NCBI GenBank assembly: GCA_019914945.1
Contig: CM034112.1
Coordinates: 8,090,501-8,154,500 of the forward strand
Source: Typha latifolia
Lineage: Eukaryota; Streptophyta; Magnoliopsida; Poales; Typhaceae
Length of the DNA: 64,000 nt
Reading direction: 5' to 3'
Shown here: in pieces, positions 1 through 11,557 of the stretch
Position numbering within the stretch: position 1 is the first letter of the stretch
Layout: every line of letters begins with the position of its first letter
Notes under the pieces: generated by a model
Databases searched by the model: none
What the model saw: only the letters and a program-made list of their open reading frames with translations
Told to the model about the DNA's origin: nothing
Made by a program: the position numbers and the translations under genes

Positions 1-1005
1 CATGCTCCCAGCTGTCCTAGAAGGTAAACTAGACCGCGAGGCTGATCGTGACCTACCCCCAAAGGGTATGGGCCACCCTATAGTGAAGAAAGAGATGCAA
101 GATGCTTTCATTGGCAAGAGAGCATAGGGAGCAAACCGTGTTAGTAGAAAGACCAATAATATTGCGAGAGCTTTAATAGGAATTTTCCCCAACACAATTT
201 CCATAGAAAATTTTGATTTTAGGAGAAACATAGAGAGTCGTAGATAAGTTTCCACCATTTCCAAAATTTCTCACTGTCCTCAGGCCTCAGCAAAAAGTCG
301 TGAACTGTTTTAGACATAGCAAGCCCGAAGGAATGATTCTGTTGAAGTTTGGCTCAAATTTAAACTTTTCAGATCTGCTATAATGAGGCATTTGAACAGG
401 CCCTTGAAGTGTTTGAATGCAATTTCTCAAGAGGATTTGCACTCTTTAGGCATTCAAACAGCCTCACAAGCGTTTGAATGCCCTCCTACGCTCCAAATTA
501 GAGTTCTACTAGCGTTCAAACCTAGGCGGGATTTTCAGCAACTTTTAGTCAATCCTGTAAATAGAAATGTTTTAGGTTTTCGGGTTGAGAATGGGCTTTT
601 TGCATGAAAAAAATATTGGAGAGGAGAGCCACCAATGTTTAGAGTGATATTAGAGTTGAAAACTCTTTATATTTGATGATTTGTATAGTGGATTGAAGGT
701 TGCTCTGCTCGTGGATATAGGCACATCATCAAATCACGTAATCAAACCACGTAAATCTTGTCTCTCTCTCTCTCTTTTCCTCTTTGTGGTTTGCATTTGG
801 AGTTCTTATCTATGATTATCTTAGGTTTTAGAAGCTATCTACATTTAGCACATTAGTTAAAGATTTTCCTTTAGTATTGATATTAGTTTTGCTAATATTT
901 GATTTACCCAAATTTATTGCTATCACATTGGTATTATTTGGGAGAATTAAATATCACTTGTGCTAGCATCCACCTATTTAGCATTTTAGCACAACATAAT
1001 TCCTC
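1..1005. other. Unassigned repeat-derived sequence, possible LTR end
   Basis: No gene is recognisable here. Positions 380-545 hold imperfect, CpG-decayed copies of the GCGTTCGAACGC-type motif that fills the U3 of the A and B LTRs elsewhere in the window. Positions 640-860 (a phrase ending in accacgtaaatct, then a CT run, then a promoter-distal AT-rich stretch) look like the U5 end of a plant LTR, but no boundary or target duplication could be fixed. Positions 880-1005 may be the continuation of the minus-strand LINE that is interrupted at 1006. Each of these is a weak assignment. Confidence 0.35.
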
Positions 1006-1010
1006 CAAAC

Positions 1011-1809
1011 TAATAAGTTACAGAACAATTCCCTTAAGATCTGAATTTATTGCAGGAAGCAGTCCATGCAATCGAAGTAAAATATTTACCAAATATTCTT
1101 CCGTAGTCAGAAAATTACTAAACTAAGTAGAATCGATCTGTAACTCTCTGATCTACATTTTTCATATTTACCCTTCACAGATTTGAACTACAATTAGGAT
1201 GAAAATATGATATATTGCGGATGACGGTGGTGGTGACGGGTGGAGTGGAAGTTAGGGTTATGGATGATAATGGAGATAAGGGTGGATGGGTGATGTTGTT
1301 TAAGGGATAAAGACGAAGGGGAAGAAGTTGTCGAGACCCCAAAGAAGAGGGAGGACTCGACAGACGAGGGAGATTAGAAGATAGAAGAGACATTGCCAAC
1401 GGTAGAAGTGGTAGGTTGGTGAGGAGGGAGGAGAGAGATTAGGTTAGAGAGAAAATAGAGAGGCAAAAAACTAATAATCCAATAGCATAATAATTTTGGC
1501 TGCCATCCACACCTTTATAATTAACCCTAATCCTAGTGGAATCCCGTTGATCGCGTTCAAATATGCTCGATCGCGTTTGAAAGCACAAAAAGCGTTCTTT
1601 GTCAATGCGAACGTGATGCAGGCGTTCGAACGCGCTCGACCGTGTTCGAATGCACATTACGCGTTCCCTATTTTTTCGAACCTGATGCAGGCGTTTGCAA
1701 GGGAGTTCGAACGTGACCCCTTTCGCATTTGAACGCGACCTATATGAATTTTATTTTAATGAAAATAAATAACTAATGCAATAAGAAAAGACTCTAATAA
1801 GGTATATCA
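1011..1809 (-). mobile_element. Solo LTR, family A
   Basis: This 799 bp LTR is in minus orientation and flanked by a perfect 5 bp target duplication, CAAAC at 1006-1010 and 1810-1814. In its own direction it begins TGATATACC, carries the palindromic GCGTTCGAACGC array (about 1550-1735), then a pyrimidine-rich leader rich in CTCCCTC. The outer dinucleotide at the other end has mutated (TA for TG on the plus strand). It is collinear with the family A copies at 7500, 25611, 27165 and about 39990. It carries no coding sequence and interrupts a minus-strand LINE. Confidence 0.85.
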
Positions 1810-1814
1810 CAAAC

Positions 1815-3336
1815 CTAAAGATTATCCCTATCCCGCATAGAGAGGTTAATCTTAATGATATTGTTGGCCAACGAGGGACCAAAGCAATGATTGATAAGCT
1901 CAACATCCGACAGATTAGTTATAATAATGTTAGTCACTTTACTCAGAAAGCCTCTATAGTCTATATTCACAAAGGTAGGCTACTTGTCAAATGGAATAGG
2001 AGAGATCCAAGAGTCCCGACAAAAGTTAGTAGTCCTACCATTACAAATAAACTTAAAAAGCCCCCGCCCACCCCCTCTGATCTTTGCCACAGCATACATA
2101 AAGAGTCATCAAGTCCACGAATGTCTTAACTTTTCTAGAAACCCCATATTTAGCTTTAACCATAGTAAAGCACATTCCTCCATACCCATTAAGGACATGG
2201 GTGACTGATATGCCTTTAGTCTACAACCTTGACCCTATTATAGATCTTAGGAATGAAAACAAAGTAAGTTCTACCCCAATTAGTAGGCAGTGTAGAAATA
2301 TCTTGCAAATACAAAAAAATAACTAAGTAAGTTAGAAGAGATAATATCCCAATAATTTTAAAAATTAGCATGAAATCCATCCAACTCAAGGGCTTTCCAA
2401 GTCGACAGAGACCACGGAGCTTTCTTAAATATCCTCTGACCCACCCTTTCCTCCAAGGCAACTATGTCACACCTGACTCTATTAAAGTTAACCTCCAAGC
2501 ATCCCAAAGAGGACCGGTTCCACCTGATTGACTTACAAATAGCAGCAATTTGTCAAAGAAACCACAAAGGAGGGAAGGGGTTGGCCAATAGGATGACCCA
2601 AAATATTCAAAATAATACGGGTTACTTCATTGTGAAATTTTAAATATAAAAGGCACTTTCTTAACTCTTTGTGAAATTACCTAAAGTAAAAAAGCAAGGG
2701 GGCATGATCTAAAGTAATTCGGGATAAATGAGAAAGAAAAACCCAATCTAATCTAACTAAGATATGAGCTCTTCCATGCCTATTATTACACTAGGTGTAA
2801 AGTAGACCAAAAAATCAATCTTAACAACTTTAGCTTTGGCAATAAAATCTCTGAAGGTCAAAATTGAGTAAGTTAATGGAAAAGGCGACCCCCCAAGTTT
2901 ATCATCAGGAAAGAACATGTAATTAGAATTTCCACAAACAATCTATAGTAAATCTAGAGACATAAAGGTTAACTTGTGCTATAACCAATTTCTGTTTAAA
3001 GGAATAGTGCTAACATACACTAATAAGAGGATAGATGACTTTCTTTCCTTGGTTACAGTGCAGTGAAGGATTTGCTTCGAGGATCCAAGAACTAAAACCT
3101 TAACGGTCTCAAAGCGCCAACAAAGCATGATTTTGCATGCCACTCTTGTCCCCTGAACATAAGAGCCACTCAACAATTGACCCAATCTGAGAGTGAAAAC
3201 ATCATAGGCCACAAGATTAGTATGAGTTTCAACAAGAGCAAAAAAGATCCAGAGAATGGAGATTTAATAATTTAAAACGTTAGAGTTGACCTTTCCTTTT
3301 GGAGAGAACCCTAATATTCCAGCAAATTAGATGCAT
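1815..3336 (-). pseudogene. LINE-1-type ORF2 pseudogene (endonuclease and RT start)
   Basis: The minus strand opens with an ATG at 3336 followed by MHLICWNIR, the usual start of a plant L1 ORF2 apurinic endonuclease (CWN-RGL). Further on it reads a segment like HLSRITLDHAPLL, typical of the endonuclease end. Near 2216-2461 it reads LSWMDFMLIF and LPTNWGRTYFVFIPKI, the finger region before the RT catalytic core. Stops and frameshifts occur throughout, so it is dead. It begins 22 bases after the stop of ORF1 (3358). The RT catalytic region is lost, because the family A solo LTR at 1011-1809 interrupts it and nothing recognisable follows. Confidence 0.75.
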
Positions 3337-3357
3337 AAATCAAACCATGCTAGATGA

Positions 3358-4466
3358 CTAGCCTACTCGGCCAAAGCCAAGATTTCTAATATCAACGCAG
3401 TGTCCTTTAGGACATTGATGAGGAGTGCTCCTCCGTGGCTTTAGGAGAGCAGACGCTTTGAGCCTATTAGACTCATTAGCAAGCTTTCGATGCTTGATCA
3501 ACTTTGGTTTGGGGAAGGCCTTGAGGTCTTGATCATGCGACTCATTAGGGATGTCTTCCTCCATATCCGTAGCTCTGGACTGAGCCAACTCCAAGGCCAA
3601 GATAACCAACACCACCATTTCTTCATGCTTTGGCCTTCCATCAGGGTTAGGGGAAATAGGCGGGAAAATTGATAGGCAAGGAGGGAAGTGAAAACACAAC
3701 CTAGGGTCCTTTCCTAAAGGGGGGGGGGTGACCTTGCGTGGGTATGTGATCCAGAGTGGGAGTGGAGCAAGAAGGATGTAAGGAGATGTAATAGGATAAG
3801 GATTTATAGGAAAGGGGAAGTTGAGGAGTGCTCGGGTTAGACCCCTTAGGGGTCAAATCATTCTGATCGAAATCATCCACCAGCATATCCACAGGGAAGC
3901 CACACCCCTCGCCTCGATACTAGAAGGGGCACAGGGTCTAGTTGACAACTATCCACAAAAGGGTGCTCCCTCAAATCTTCTTTATGGGATGTCGTATTAG
4001 TACGCAAAATAGTCCTTACCTCAGGATGGTCATCCATTACCTTGAGGCTAGAGGCCATCTTCACAGCAACTTGAGTGAGCCCAAGACCCGAGAAGACCTT
4101 TTCCAGAGTAGAAGTCTGAGGCACAACAATCGAAGGGTCATGAGCAATGCTTGGGCGCACTGTGAGAAGGGGCTATCATGAAGTTGTCCAATCGCCATGT
4201 TGGTTGTGCGGTTTGAGACGACAAGTGATGCCCTCTCTTCTTACTATGTTGGATATGAGAGGATATCTTGCTGACAAAACGAGTACACGCCCCTTGAGGC
4301 TAAAAGCTAGTGGGAATCACACCGTTGTGGCTAGGCTGGTTACCCTCAACTTATGGTTCACCAACGATAACCTTATCTCCGGCCCCAAGGTCCTTTTCTT
4401 TCTCCTTAGCGATAGCCACCACTGGTTCCATCGGGCTACCATTGGCTGCATTGTCTACCATACACC
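3358..4466 (-). pseudogene. LINE ORF1 pseudogene, C-terminal part
   Basis: This is the C-terminal half of a plant LINE ORF1 (DUF4283/zinc-knuckle type nucleic-acid chaperone family). It ends in a short basic tail (PKPKLIKHRKLANESNRLK) and a stop at 3358. It is collinear with 60290-61140, which is the same region of a second copy of this LINE. The reading frame is broken several times. The N-terminal half of the same gene lies at 15705-16880, so an 11.2 kb insertion separates the two. The C-terminal tail itself has no known fold; identity comes from the position before ORF2 and the match to the other copy. Confidence 0.65.
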
Positions 4467-4990
4467 TAAAACACCTACCTCCAAAAATTACGTGTTCTTC
4501 ATGTAGAAAAATCCACATGGCGCTCACATGATCTATTAGTGTAATAATATCACAAAGTATCTAAGATAGATCTAAAATACCATAACAATCCAAGCAAATA
4601 ATCTAAGATTACAAATTTCACAGGCTTCAACAAGCCTCTAGGAATACATGTCTATATGCAAACTTAAAACATAATAACCCTCGTAGGGACTAAAGTCTAA
4701 CTAGAAAAAAAGAATAAACAACCCTAATAAGAAAATAAATCTACTACTCCTCAATATCTGCGTCCTCCATATTTAATTCTGAAATATTTCCACCAAAATG
4801 ACAGTGTGTACACGGCCCAGCAAGTAAAATTTAATAGTAATCTATGAATAATGTATTACATGATAAATAGAATGCATGTCCATAATTATCAACACATCTA
4901 GGTAAATGTATACAATGAAATTTTATAATAAACTTTTATTTACTCATAATGCACATAAGTGTATAAAATTATCATAACTCAATGTGTCAG
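4467..4990 (-). mobile_element. Inverted, truncated family G LTR (left end of insertion)
   Basis: About 524 bp in minus orientation are the reverse complement of the 3' third of the G LTR found at 14033-15699. Shared landmarks include a CACCAAAATG/CATTTTGGTG block and the outermost TAAAACACC, which matches TGAAACACC, the complement of the right LTR end. It abuts the LINE at ACACC (4462-4466), and GTACC lies beyond the right end (15700-15704). The uninterrupted LINE copy near 61115 reads ATACC. It stops abruptly at about 4990, where plus-strand gypsy gag sequence starts. The two ends of this insertion are therefore inverted, not direct. Confidence 0.7.
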
Positions 4991-5029
4991 AATCCACTAT
5001 TAGCTGATAGGTCAGTCATTTTGACTACG

Positions 5030-5683
5030 CCAGCTATTTTTGGAGCCTCAAGAGCTAGTACTGTTGCGAATACAGGACGTGGTGGTACACGATCCGGGAA
5101 CTCCTAGCAGAGGAAGAGGCGGACGAATTTGTCAAGTATTTGCCATGACGGAGCAGGACGTGGAGGCATCTAATGATGTGGCGATAGATAACAATTAAAT
5201 ATGCTTTTTTAGAATTTAAAAATCTTGCTTAAATAGAATCAAATCGTCTATTCCTTCTTTACTAGAGAAAATTAGAGTAACAAAAGAATTTTGTTATAAA
5301 CCTAACTATCAATGACAGGTGCTATGACATTATTTTTTCATACCGCTAAGATTCTATTTGACCATGGGGCTACACATTCTTTCATTTTCACCTTAATTCT
5401 GAGGCATACTGATATTACCCGAGAGCCTCTTGATGAACCTCTGCTCATAGCTACCCCAATGGGTGATCCTTTGGAAATTTGCCAAGTTCACAGTACTTGC
5501 ACTCTAACTTTTGGCGAATGGGATTTTATGGCAAAACTTTTACCTCTCGAGATGCATGATTTTGATTTGATTTTGGGTATGGACTGGGTCATCACTTATC
5601 ATGCCAGCATTAACTGCTACAATAAGGAAGTCATTTTGCAACTTAATGATGACATAGAGTGTCGATTGTTTAAAGATCAATAG
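5030..5683 (+). pseudogene. Gypsy gag tail and aspartic protease, element G
   Basis: The 3' end of a Tekay-like gag (RGRG-rich stretch ending in a CHDGAG-like phrase, normally an AMTE-type motif) occupies 5030-5180. Positions 5312-5683 encode a retropepsin-like protease with DHGATHSFI, where the usual motif is DPGATHSFI or DSGATHSFI, and downstream LILGMDWVITYHASINC. The catalytic Asp is kept. About 130 bp of AT-rich sequence (5185-5315) separates the two parts and is absent from the equivalent place in element F (near 12870). Everything upstream of the gag tail (5' LTR in direct orientation, PBS and gag N-terminus) is missing. Confidence 0.8.
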
Positions 5684-5759
5684 ATAGATCACCCATGGTG
5701 GCAATTATGTCTGATGAGTCTAGTGGGCCCAAGTCTTAACTAACTTGTTGGTGGTTCAG

Positions 5760-7080
5760 GAGTTTCTAGATGTTTTCTTGAGGACATCCGAGGGCTTTCT
5801 CGAGACAAGGTAGTTGAGTTCACCATCGACCTAATTCTAGAAGCAGGAGCAGTCTCCAAGGCTCCTTATCGCATGGCTCCAAAGAAAATGAAGGAACTTA
5901 GAAGACAGATTGATGATTTGTTGGATTAAGGTTTCATCAGGCCTAGCTCATCACCTTAGGGAGCTCTAGTCCTCTTTGTTAAGAAGAAAGATGGCATTTT
6001 TCATCTTTGCATTGATTATCGGCAACTGAAGCAACTGACTGTAAATAACAAATATCCCCTACCTCGTATTAAGAATCTTTTTTATCAGTTGCGTGGAGCT
6101 TGAGTCTTCTTGAAGATCGATTTGAGGTTTGGTTATCATCAGTTGAGGATTAGGGAAATGAATGTCTCCAAAACCGCTTTCTGCTCGTGGTTTATACAAG
6201 TTCTTGGTTATGCCTTTTGGGCTAACCAATGCTCTAGCTATTTTCATGGACCTAATGAACCGAGTCTTTCATCCTTTCTTGGATCAGTTCATTGTGATCT
6301 TCATTGATGATTTGTGATATATTTAGTCTCAAAGCAGGAGCATGAGGAGCATCTCTGGTTGGTATATAGACCTTGAGGAGAGAAAAGTTATTTGCCAAGT
6401 TTTCAAAGTGTGAGTTTTGGCTGAACGAGGTGGTGTTCCTAGGGCATGTGGTTTTAGGAGAGGGCATTCGGGTTGACCAATCCAAGATCACAGTAGTCTT
6501 GTGTTGGAAACAGTCGAGCACCATGGCAGAGGTGCGTAGTGTTCTTGGACTAACTAGATATTATCGGCGCTTTGTGGAGGGGTTTTCAAAATCCTCAAGC
6601 CCTTTTACTAGGTTGATTCGAAAGGATTAGTGTTTTGTGTGGACGGATGATTGTGAGGAAAGCTTCCAGAAGCTGAAGATGAGACTTACTTCTGCATAGA
6701 TTCTTATAGTGCCTCATTGTGGAGTGGGCTGTCAGGTCTATTATGATGCCTCGCATATGCGCCTAGGCTATGTTTTGATGTAGGAGGGCATAGTTGTTGC
6801 CTATGCTTTGCAGCAACTCAAGGATTATGAGCGTAATTATCCCACTCATGACTTGGAGCTAACAACAATAATCATTGCCTTGAAAATTTGGAAGCACTAC
6901 CTTTATAGGGAGAGGTATGAGATTTCAATAATCACAAAAGCTTGAAGACCTTTTCACCTAGAAAGAGTTAAACTTGAGACATCATAAATGGCTTGAGCTG
7001 GTAAATGATTATGATTGCACTATTAGTTATCACCTACGAAAATCAAATGTGGTAGCTGACGCTTTGAGTCGAAAGTCTAT
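5760..7080 (+). pseudogene. Gypsy reverse transcriptase and RNase H, element G
   Basis: The RT reads APYRMAPKKMKEL, then FVKKKDG and [11 protein letters not shown], then FLKIDLRFGYHQLR with the first catalytic Asp kept. After a frameshift near 6190 the frame changes, and FIDD (second catalytic pair) appears near 6305. The thumb/RNase H region follows ([23 protein letters not shown], and a decayed YDASHMRLGYVLM at about 6740-6785). Nonsense codons occur at several sites where CAG, CAA or TGG codons are expected. Order and motifs place it in the chromovirus Tekay/Del group. It cannot give a working polyprotein. Confidence 0.85.
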
Positions 7081-7171
7081 GGGTAACTTAGCTTGCATGA
7101 TCACCTGGTAGGATGGCATTTTAAAGGATCTACAGAGGATTGATATTCCTATTATTTCTAGCAGAGCGAGC

Positions 7172-7499
7172 TTGAGACTTTTTGCTCATTTGATTGTGAG
7201 ACCGACTCTAGTTGAGAGGATCAGAATTGCACAGGTAGAGGATCCTCATTTTCTGCAGATATTGCAGCAAGTCCAAAGTTTGGGCAAAGAGGGTTTTCGT
7301 ATTGATGATATGGGAACCTTGAGGTTTGGAGATAGATTCTGTGTATCAGATGTAGGCGAACTCCGAAAGGAAATTTTGGAGAAAACCCATCAGACCCTTT
7401 ACAACGTCTACCTTGGGGAGACGAAGATGTATCATGATATTCACAGGTCTTTTTGGTGCCAGGATTAAAGAGGAATATTGCAAAGTTTGTATCCCAGTG
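7172..7499 (+). pseudogene. Gypsy integrase N-terminal zinc domain (interrupted)
   Basis: This segment covers the region before the integrase and its HHCC zinc-binding domain, reading LRKEILEKTH through YHDIHRSFW and KRNIAKFVSQC. The normal second cysteine pair (C-x2-C, then QHVK and EHQRP) is found only after 8362. A family A LTR splits the zinc finger exactly at its cysteine pair. CAGTG at 7495-7499 and CAATG at 8363-8367 are the two copies of the target site. Confidence 0.8.
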
Positions 7500-8362
7500 T
7501 GATGGGTTCTTGTACCAAAAGATAGGCAATGGAACGATTCATTCAAGATCTGGATTTATTATAGGAATCAGTCTGCACAATCATGATAAAATATTCGTCA
7601 AATATTCTCTTATATTCATAACATTATGAAACTAAGTGGATTAGATCCGTATCTCCCTGATCTACAATTTTAGTATTTATTCCCTTCGCAGATTCTAACT
7701 AAAACTAGGACGAAAACATGAAAGAACGCGGGTGATGGTGGTGGTGACGGGTGGAATGGATGTTAGAGTTATGGAGGATTATGAAGATGAAGGTGGATGG
7801 TGGATATGGTTAAGGGATATAGACGAAGGGAAAGAAGTGGTCGAGATCCCAAAGAAGAGAGAAAAATTGATAGACGAGGAAGATTAGAAGTTAGGAGAGA
7901 TCTTGCTAACGGTAGAGGTGGAAGGATGGTGAAGAGGGAGGAGGGAGATTATAGTAAATAAATGATAGAGAGGCAAAAAATCAATATTCCAATTGCATTC
8001 TGAATTTGGCTACCATCTACATATTTATAGATGCTAGCCAACAAGTCTTAATAACAATAAGTAACCCTAATTTTAGAGAATTCCTGCCGATCGCGTTCGA
8101 ACGTGCCTGATCGCGCTCGAACGCACAAAAGGCGTACTCTGTATGTGCGAACGCGATGCAGACGTTCGAACGCGGCGTTCGAACTCGCCCGGCTGCATTT
8201 GAACGCGCATTACGTGTTCTCTGTATTTGCTAACCTAATGCAGGCATTTGCAAGTGCATTCGAATGCGACCCCTCCTGCATTCAAATGCGACTTACAGAA
8301 ATTTTATTTTAATAAAAATAAATAACTAATGCAGTAAGAAAAGATCATAACTAAATGTATCA
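7500..8362 (-). mobile_element. Solo LTR, family A, inside the gypsy integrase
   Basis: An 863 bp LTR in minus orientation runs TGATACATTTAG...AAGAACCCATCA in its own sense. The target duplication is CAGTG/CAATG (4 of 5 bases kept). Its 3' end carries one degenerate PBS-like copy, TTGGTACAAGAACC, before the terminal CATCA, so the motif lies inside the LTR. The GCGTTCGAACGC array spans about 8085-8295 (complement strand) and a TATA-like tataga/ctataaat region follows near 8020-8030. Removing the LTR restores the zinc-finger reading of the host gypsy element. Confidence 0.85.
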
Positions 8363-9481
8363 CAATGCCTGACTTATTAAGCATGTAAAAATTGAGCACC
8401 AAAGGCCTATAGGGAACCTAAGACCTCTACCCATTCTTGAGTGGAAGTGGAAGCATATCACTATGGATTTTGTGGTTGGGTTGCCAAAGATTGTGAAGAA
8501 GAAAGATTCCATAAGGGTAGTCGTGGATTAGTTGACCAAGTCTGCTCATTTTCTACAAGTTAGCACCATAGATTCCATGGAGCAACGGGCTACCTAATTT
8601 TGGGATGAGATCTTTGCTCGCCACGGGGAACCCATCTCTATCACCTTAGATCAAGACCCTAGATTTACATCTAGATTATGGCAACAATTTACTAGATCTC
8701 TAGGTGCCAAATTGCAATTCAGCACAGCTTACCATCCGCAGACCAACAGTCAGTCAAAGTGGACGATCCAAACATTGGAGGACATGCTGCGTGCTTCAGT
8801 TACTAATTTTGGACTTAGCTAGGATCGACACCTTCCTTTAATTAAATTTGTCTAGGGATTCACCCTTATGAGGCTTTATATGGTCAGAGATGTCGGACAC
8901 CTATCAATTGGGATGAAGTGGGAGAGCGAAAGATAGAGAGCATAGAGTTGATGATCCAAGAGACCATGGATAAGATCTGAAAGGTTCGTGAGCATTTGCG
9001 GGCTGCCCAGAGTTGACAAAAGAGCTATGCTGATCATCAATGTTGAGGCCTAGAATTCGAGGTTGGAGATAAAGTTTTCCTCAAGGTCTCGCCCTGGAAA
9101 TGAGTAGTTTGATTTGGGAGGAAGGGAAAATTGAGCCCTCAATAAATTGGTCCTTATGAGATACGGATATCGTCAATTGCATATCGTGTGGATCTGCCTT
9201 CAGAGTTATCTCAAATTCATAATATTTTTATGTATTAGTATTGTGAAAAATATTTATATGATCCCTCCTATGTGTTAAAGGAGGAACCTATTCAGCTAAA
9301 GGACTTGTCCTATGAGGAGCAGCCAATTTGGATCATCAATAGATGTGTGAAGACACTTTGGAGGAGTGTACCACTAGTCAAAGTCCTTTGGTGGAACCAT
9401 AGTGTAGAGGAAGCTACTTGGGAGCTTGAGGAGAAGATCGAGTCCACTTATCCTCAATTATTTGATAACTTCGGTTCTTAA
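8363..9481 (+). pseudogene. Gypsy integrase core and chromodomain, element G
   Basis: Reading resumes with EHQRP and then KWKHITMDFVVGLP (first catalytic Asp of the DDE integrase), TLDQDPRF (second Asp), and [10 protein letters not shown] near 8730. A C-terminal segment (9272-9481) reads VKVLWWNHSVEEATWELEEKI, the chromodomain-like tail of Tekay-type chromoviruses, which targets integration to chromatin marks. The stop at 9481 is followed by a purine-rich stretch and then the G LTR at 9517. Many stops and frameshifts make it inactive. Confidence 0.85.
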
Positions 9482-9516
9482 TTTCGAGGATGAAATTTTT
9501 ATTTTGTTGGAGTAGT

Positions 9517-9592
9517 TGTAACACCCTCAACCAAAAATAAATAAATAAATTTAAGTGAACGCGCTATGTGCGTGCACTCTAATAATAGTGCA
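9517..9592 (+). mobile_element. Family G 3' LTR, first part (split)
   Basis: The first 76 bp of the G LTR begin TGTAACACCCTCAACC right after the gypsy chromodomain gene. The LTR is interrupted after GTGCA (9588-9592) by the F element and resumes at 14033 after a second GTGCA (14028-14032). Joined, the G LTR would be about 1.74 kb. Confidence 0.8.
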
Positions 9593-9815
9593 TGTAATAA
9601 CCCAAGGTTAAAAAAAAAAAATTCCTGCACTGCATGGCACGACAGCTCGTGCCATGCAGTGGCAGCGGAGATGGGCGCAACGCGCCCCAAGCGCTAGCTC
9701 GGCCAACCTGGACGAGCCAGCTGGCGCGGTGGGCCCCCGCTGCCGCCGCAGCCGCAGCTGCAACCACCGCCGCCGCAGCCTCCCTCCCTACCGCCTCTCT
9801 CCCTTTCTTCCTCTC

Positions 9816-9951
9816 TCTCTCTCTCTCGGGGTTCTTTCTCACCTTTCTCTCTTTCTCTCTCTCTCAAACACACTCTCTCTCTCTACCCACTGCCGCCACC
9901 ACCTCCACTAGCGCCGGTGAGCTTCCCTCCTTCTCTTTCTCTCTCTCTCTT

Positions 9952-9984
<33 letters not shown>

Positions 9985-10020
9985 TTCTACCTCTCTCTCT
10001 ATCTCTCTTTCTCTCTTTGT
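9816..10020. repeat. CT-rich microsatellite tract in F LTR
   Basis: About 200 bp are built of (CT)n and CTTT units on the plus strand, interrupted by a short accactgccgcc segment. The tract makes long apparent open frames of Ser and Leu that are not genes. It lies in the LTR where promoter-proximal pyrimidine tracts are common in plant elements. Confidence 0.85.
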
Positions 10021-10839
10021 CGGCTTCCTCTCGGGACCGCCGGAGGATTGAGCCGAACTTAATTCTTATTTTCTTAATTATCAAAGAGAATAATAGACAG
10101 ATAAAATATATTTTAAATACACTATTAAATAATATAATTATGATTAATAAATAACAAAAACAAATATAGAAATGAAGAGTACATAATTACAACAAGAAAC
10201 TATCCTTTTGTCGGGTTAATTTTAATTAATAGAAATACTAACATATTTGTTATAAATAATTTCATATCCTGACCCCCCTGTTCAAGATCCCATGGACTTA
10301 GCTATCGAGGCGTGATTGTTATCGTAGCAGCGTGAACGAGTGGTGGTTTGGTATTTGCAGTGGTGTGAGTAGTCTTATCCCCTAGATCCCTTTCTCAAAT
10401 TAGGATATATTATATATTATGTACATGCATATTTTGGCCTCCAGCATTACTATATGACTTTATATAGAGATGATTTCAGTCAAGCATATTTTATCATGCA
10501 TTTGATTAGGCTGATCTAGGATATGAGTACATTGGTGATATATAGAGATGATTGGAGATTATTATACTGTTATGGTTTTATGTCGGGATGATCTATATCA
10601 TAAGTATGCATGTGATAGACTAGCAGGAGTATGCATGTGTTAGATACATGGTTGGAGTCGGCATTGCATCATTTTTTTTCTTGGCTTATTCACCACCTAA
10701 ATTCCTAAGTTGCATGATTTGTTACAGTACTGGATATATGCATATGATCTATCATGTATAGGAAATCATGATAATAGTTGTGTATGTGATGTGATGTAAT
10801 GGCTGGAACTGTATCTGGTCCGGACTGGTACTGGACATA

Positions 10840-11070
10840 CTCTTAGCGTATGGCAGAGTATGGTGATGACTAATGATTGTACTCTTAGCATATGACAGGG
10901 TACAACTATCATTGATATACCCTTAGCGTATGGCAGGGTATGATTACTTTCTTCTGAGATACCCTTAGCGTATGACAGGGTATGATTTATCTACAGAGAT
11001 ACCCTTAGCGTATGGCAGGGTATGATTTATCTACAGAGATACTCTTAGCGTATGACAGGGTATGCTCTAG
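10840..11070. repeat. Tandem hairpin minisatellite in F LTR
   Basis: Five to six copies of a 45-60 bp unit share the core ATACCCTTAGCGTATGGCAG followed by GGTAT. Within each unit ATACCCT and AGGGTAT are inverted, so every unit can form its own short stem-loop. The minus-strand F LTR at 62930-63020 has a much more degraded version. Confidence 0.8.
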
Positions 11071-11387
11071 GCTTGTGACATGATGTGTATCGAGTTTGGG
11101 GTCGGGTACCGTAGTCCAACATGGTGGATGATACTACCGTTGTATATATGTAGTTGTGAAAAGCTCTTGATGATGTGTTGTGGCCTGTGTAGGGCCCATG
11201 TAGGGTTATTTGTATGTGTTGAACAGTTAAACTTGAGTTATTCTTAGCTTAGATGTTGTGGATAAAATTATGATGTTGCTACAAATTTATTTGATTATCA
11301 GTATCTAACCAAATGATCAGGTGCTATGCACGTGCCGTGTGGGCTCGTGCCGTGCACGTGTTTAGAGTTGGGTGTTACATTTTAGAG

Positions 11388-11399
11388 TGGTATCAGAGC
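11388..11399 (+). promoter_or_regulatory. Primer binding site of element F (tRNA-iMet)
   Basis: TGGTATCAGAGC lies 8 bases after the LTR end and is complementary to the 3' end of plant initiator methionine tRNA, the standard primer for this class of retroelement. Confidence 0.9.
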
Positions 11400-11557
11400 C
11401 TAAGTTTGTTAAGTATTCGGCATATCATCAAGAGCTTTTATACATTGTCACCTAGAGTCAAGGGAAATACTATGGTCTTAGGGTTACGCAAGAGATAAAT
11501 TTTAGAATTGTGCTTGATCACTAATTAGTTGATGAATTTGACTATTTTTGCTGAAAA

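Larger units (their letters stand above)
9593..11379 (+). repeat. 5' LTR of element F
   Basis: This 1787 bp LTR has a GC-rich beginning (codons of Ala-rich appearance are an artefact of GCCGCC runs) and a long CT microsatellite at 9816-10020. An AT-rich stretch follows, then a tandem hairpin array at 10840-11070, and the LTR ends at GGGTGTTACA. A second copy in minus orientation starts at 61936. The last 291 bp recur at 13737-14027. Typical Tekay LTRs are long and start TGTAACACCC, as here. Confidence 0.85.

Noticed and set aside
8103..8312. Short frames with repeated phrases such as MQAFA and FELARL, also at 1496, 27215, 40500, 43517 and 59641
   Set aside because: They are translations of the TTCGAA palindrome array of A and B LTRs, not proteins; their recurrence follows the LTR copies.
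9634..10062. A 142-codon open frame rich in Ala, Ser and Leu
   Set aside because: It is produced by GCC runs and the CT microsatellite in the F LTR; there is no domain and the frame exists on both strands.
10840..11070. Regularly spaced repeats that could suggest a CRISPR array
   Set aside because: Spacers are also repeated and the array lies inside a plant LTR, so it is a minisatellite.
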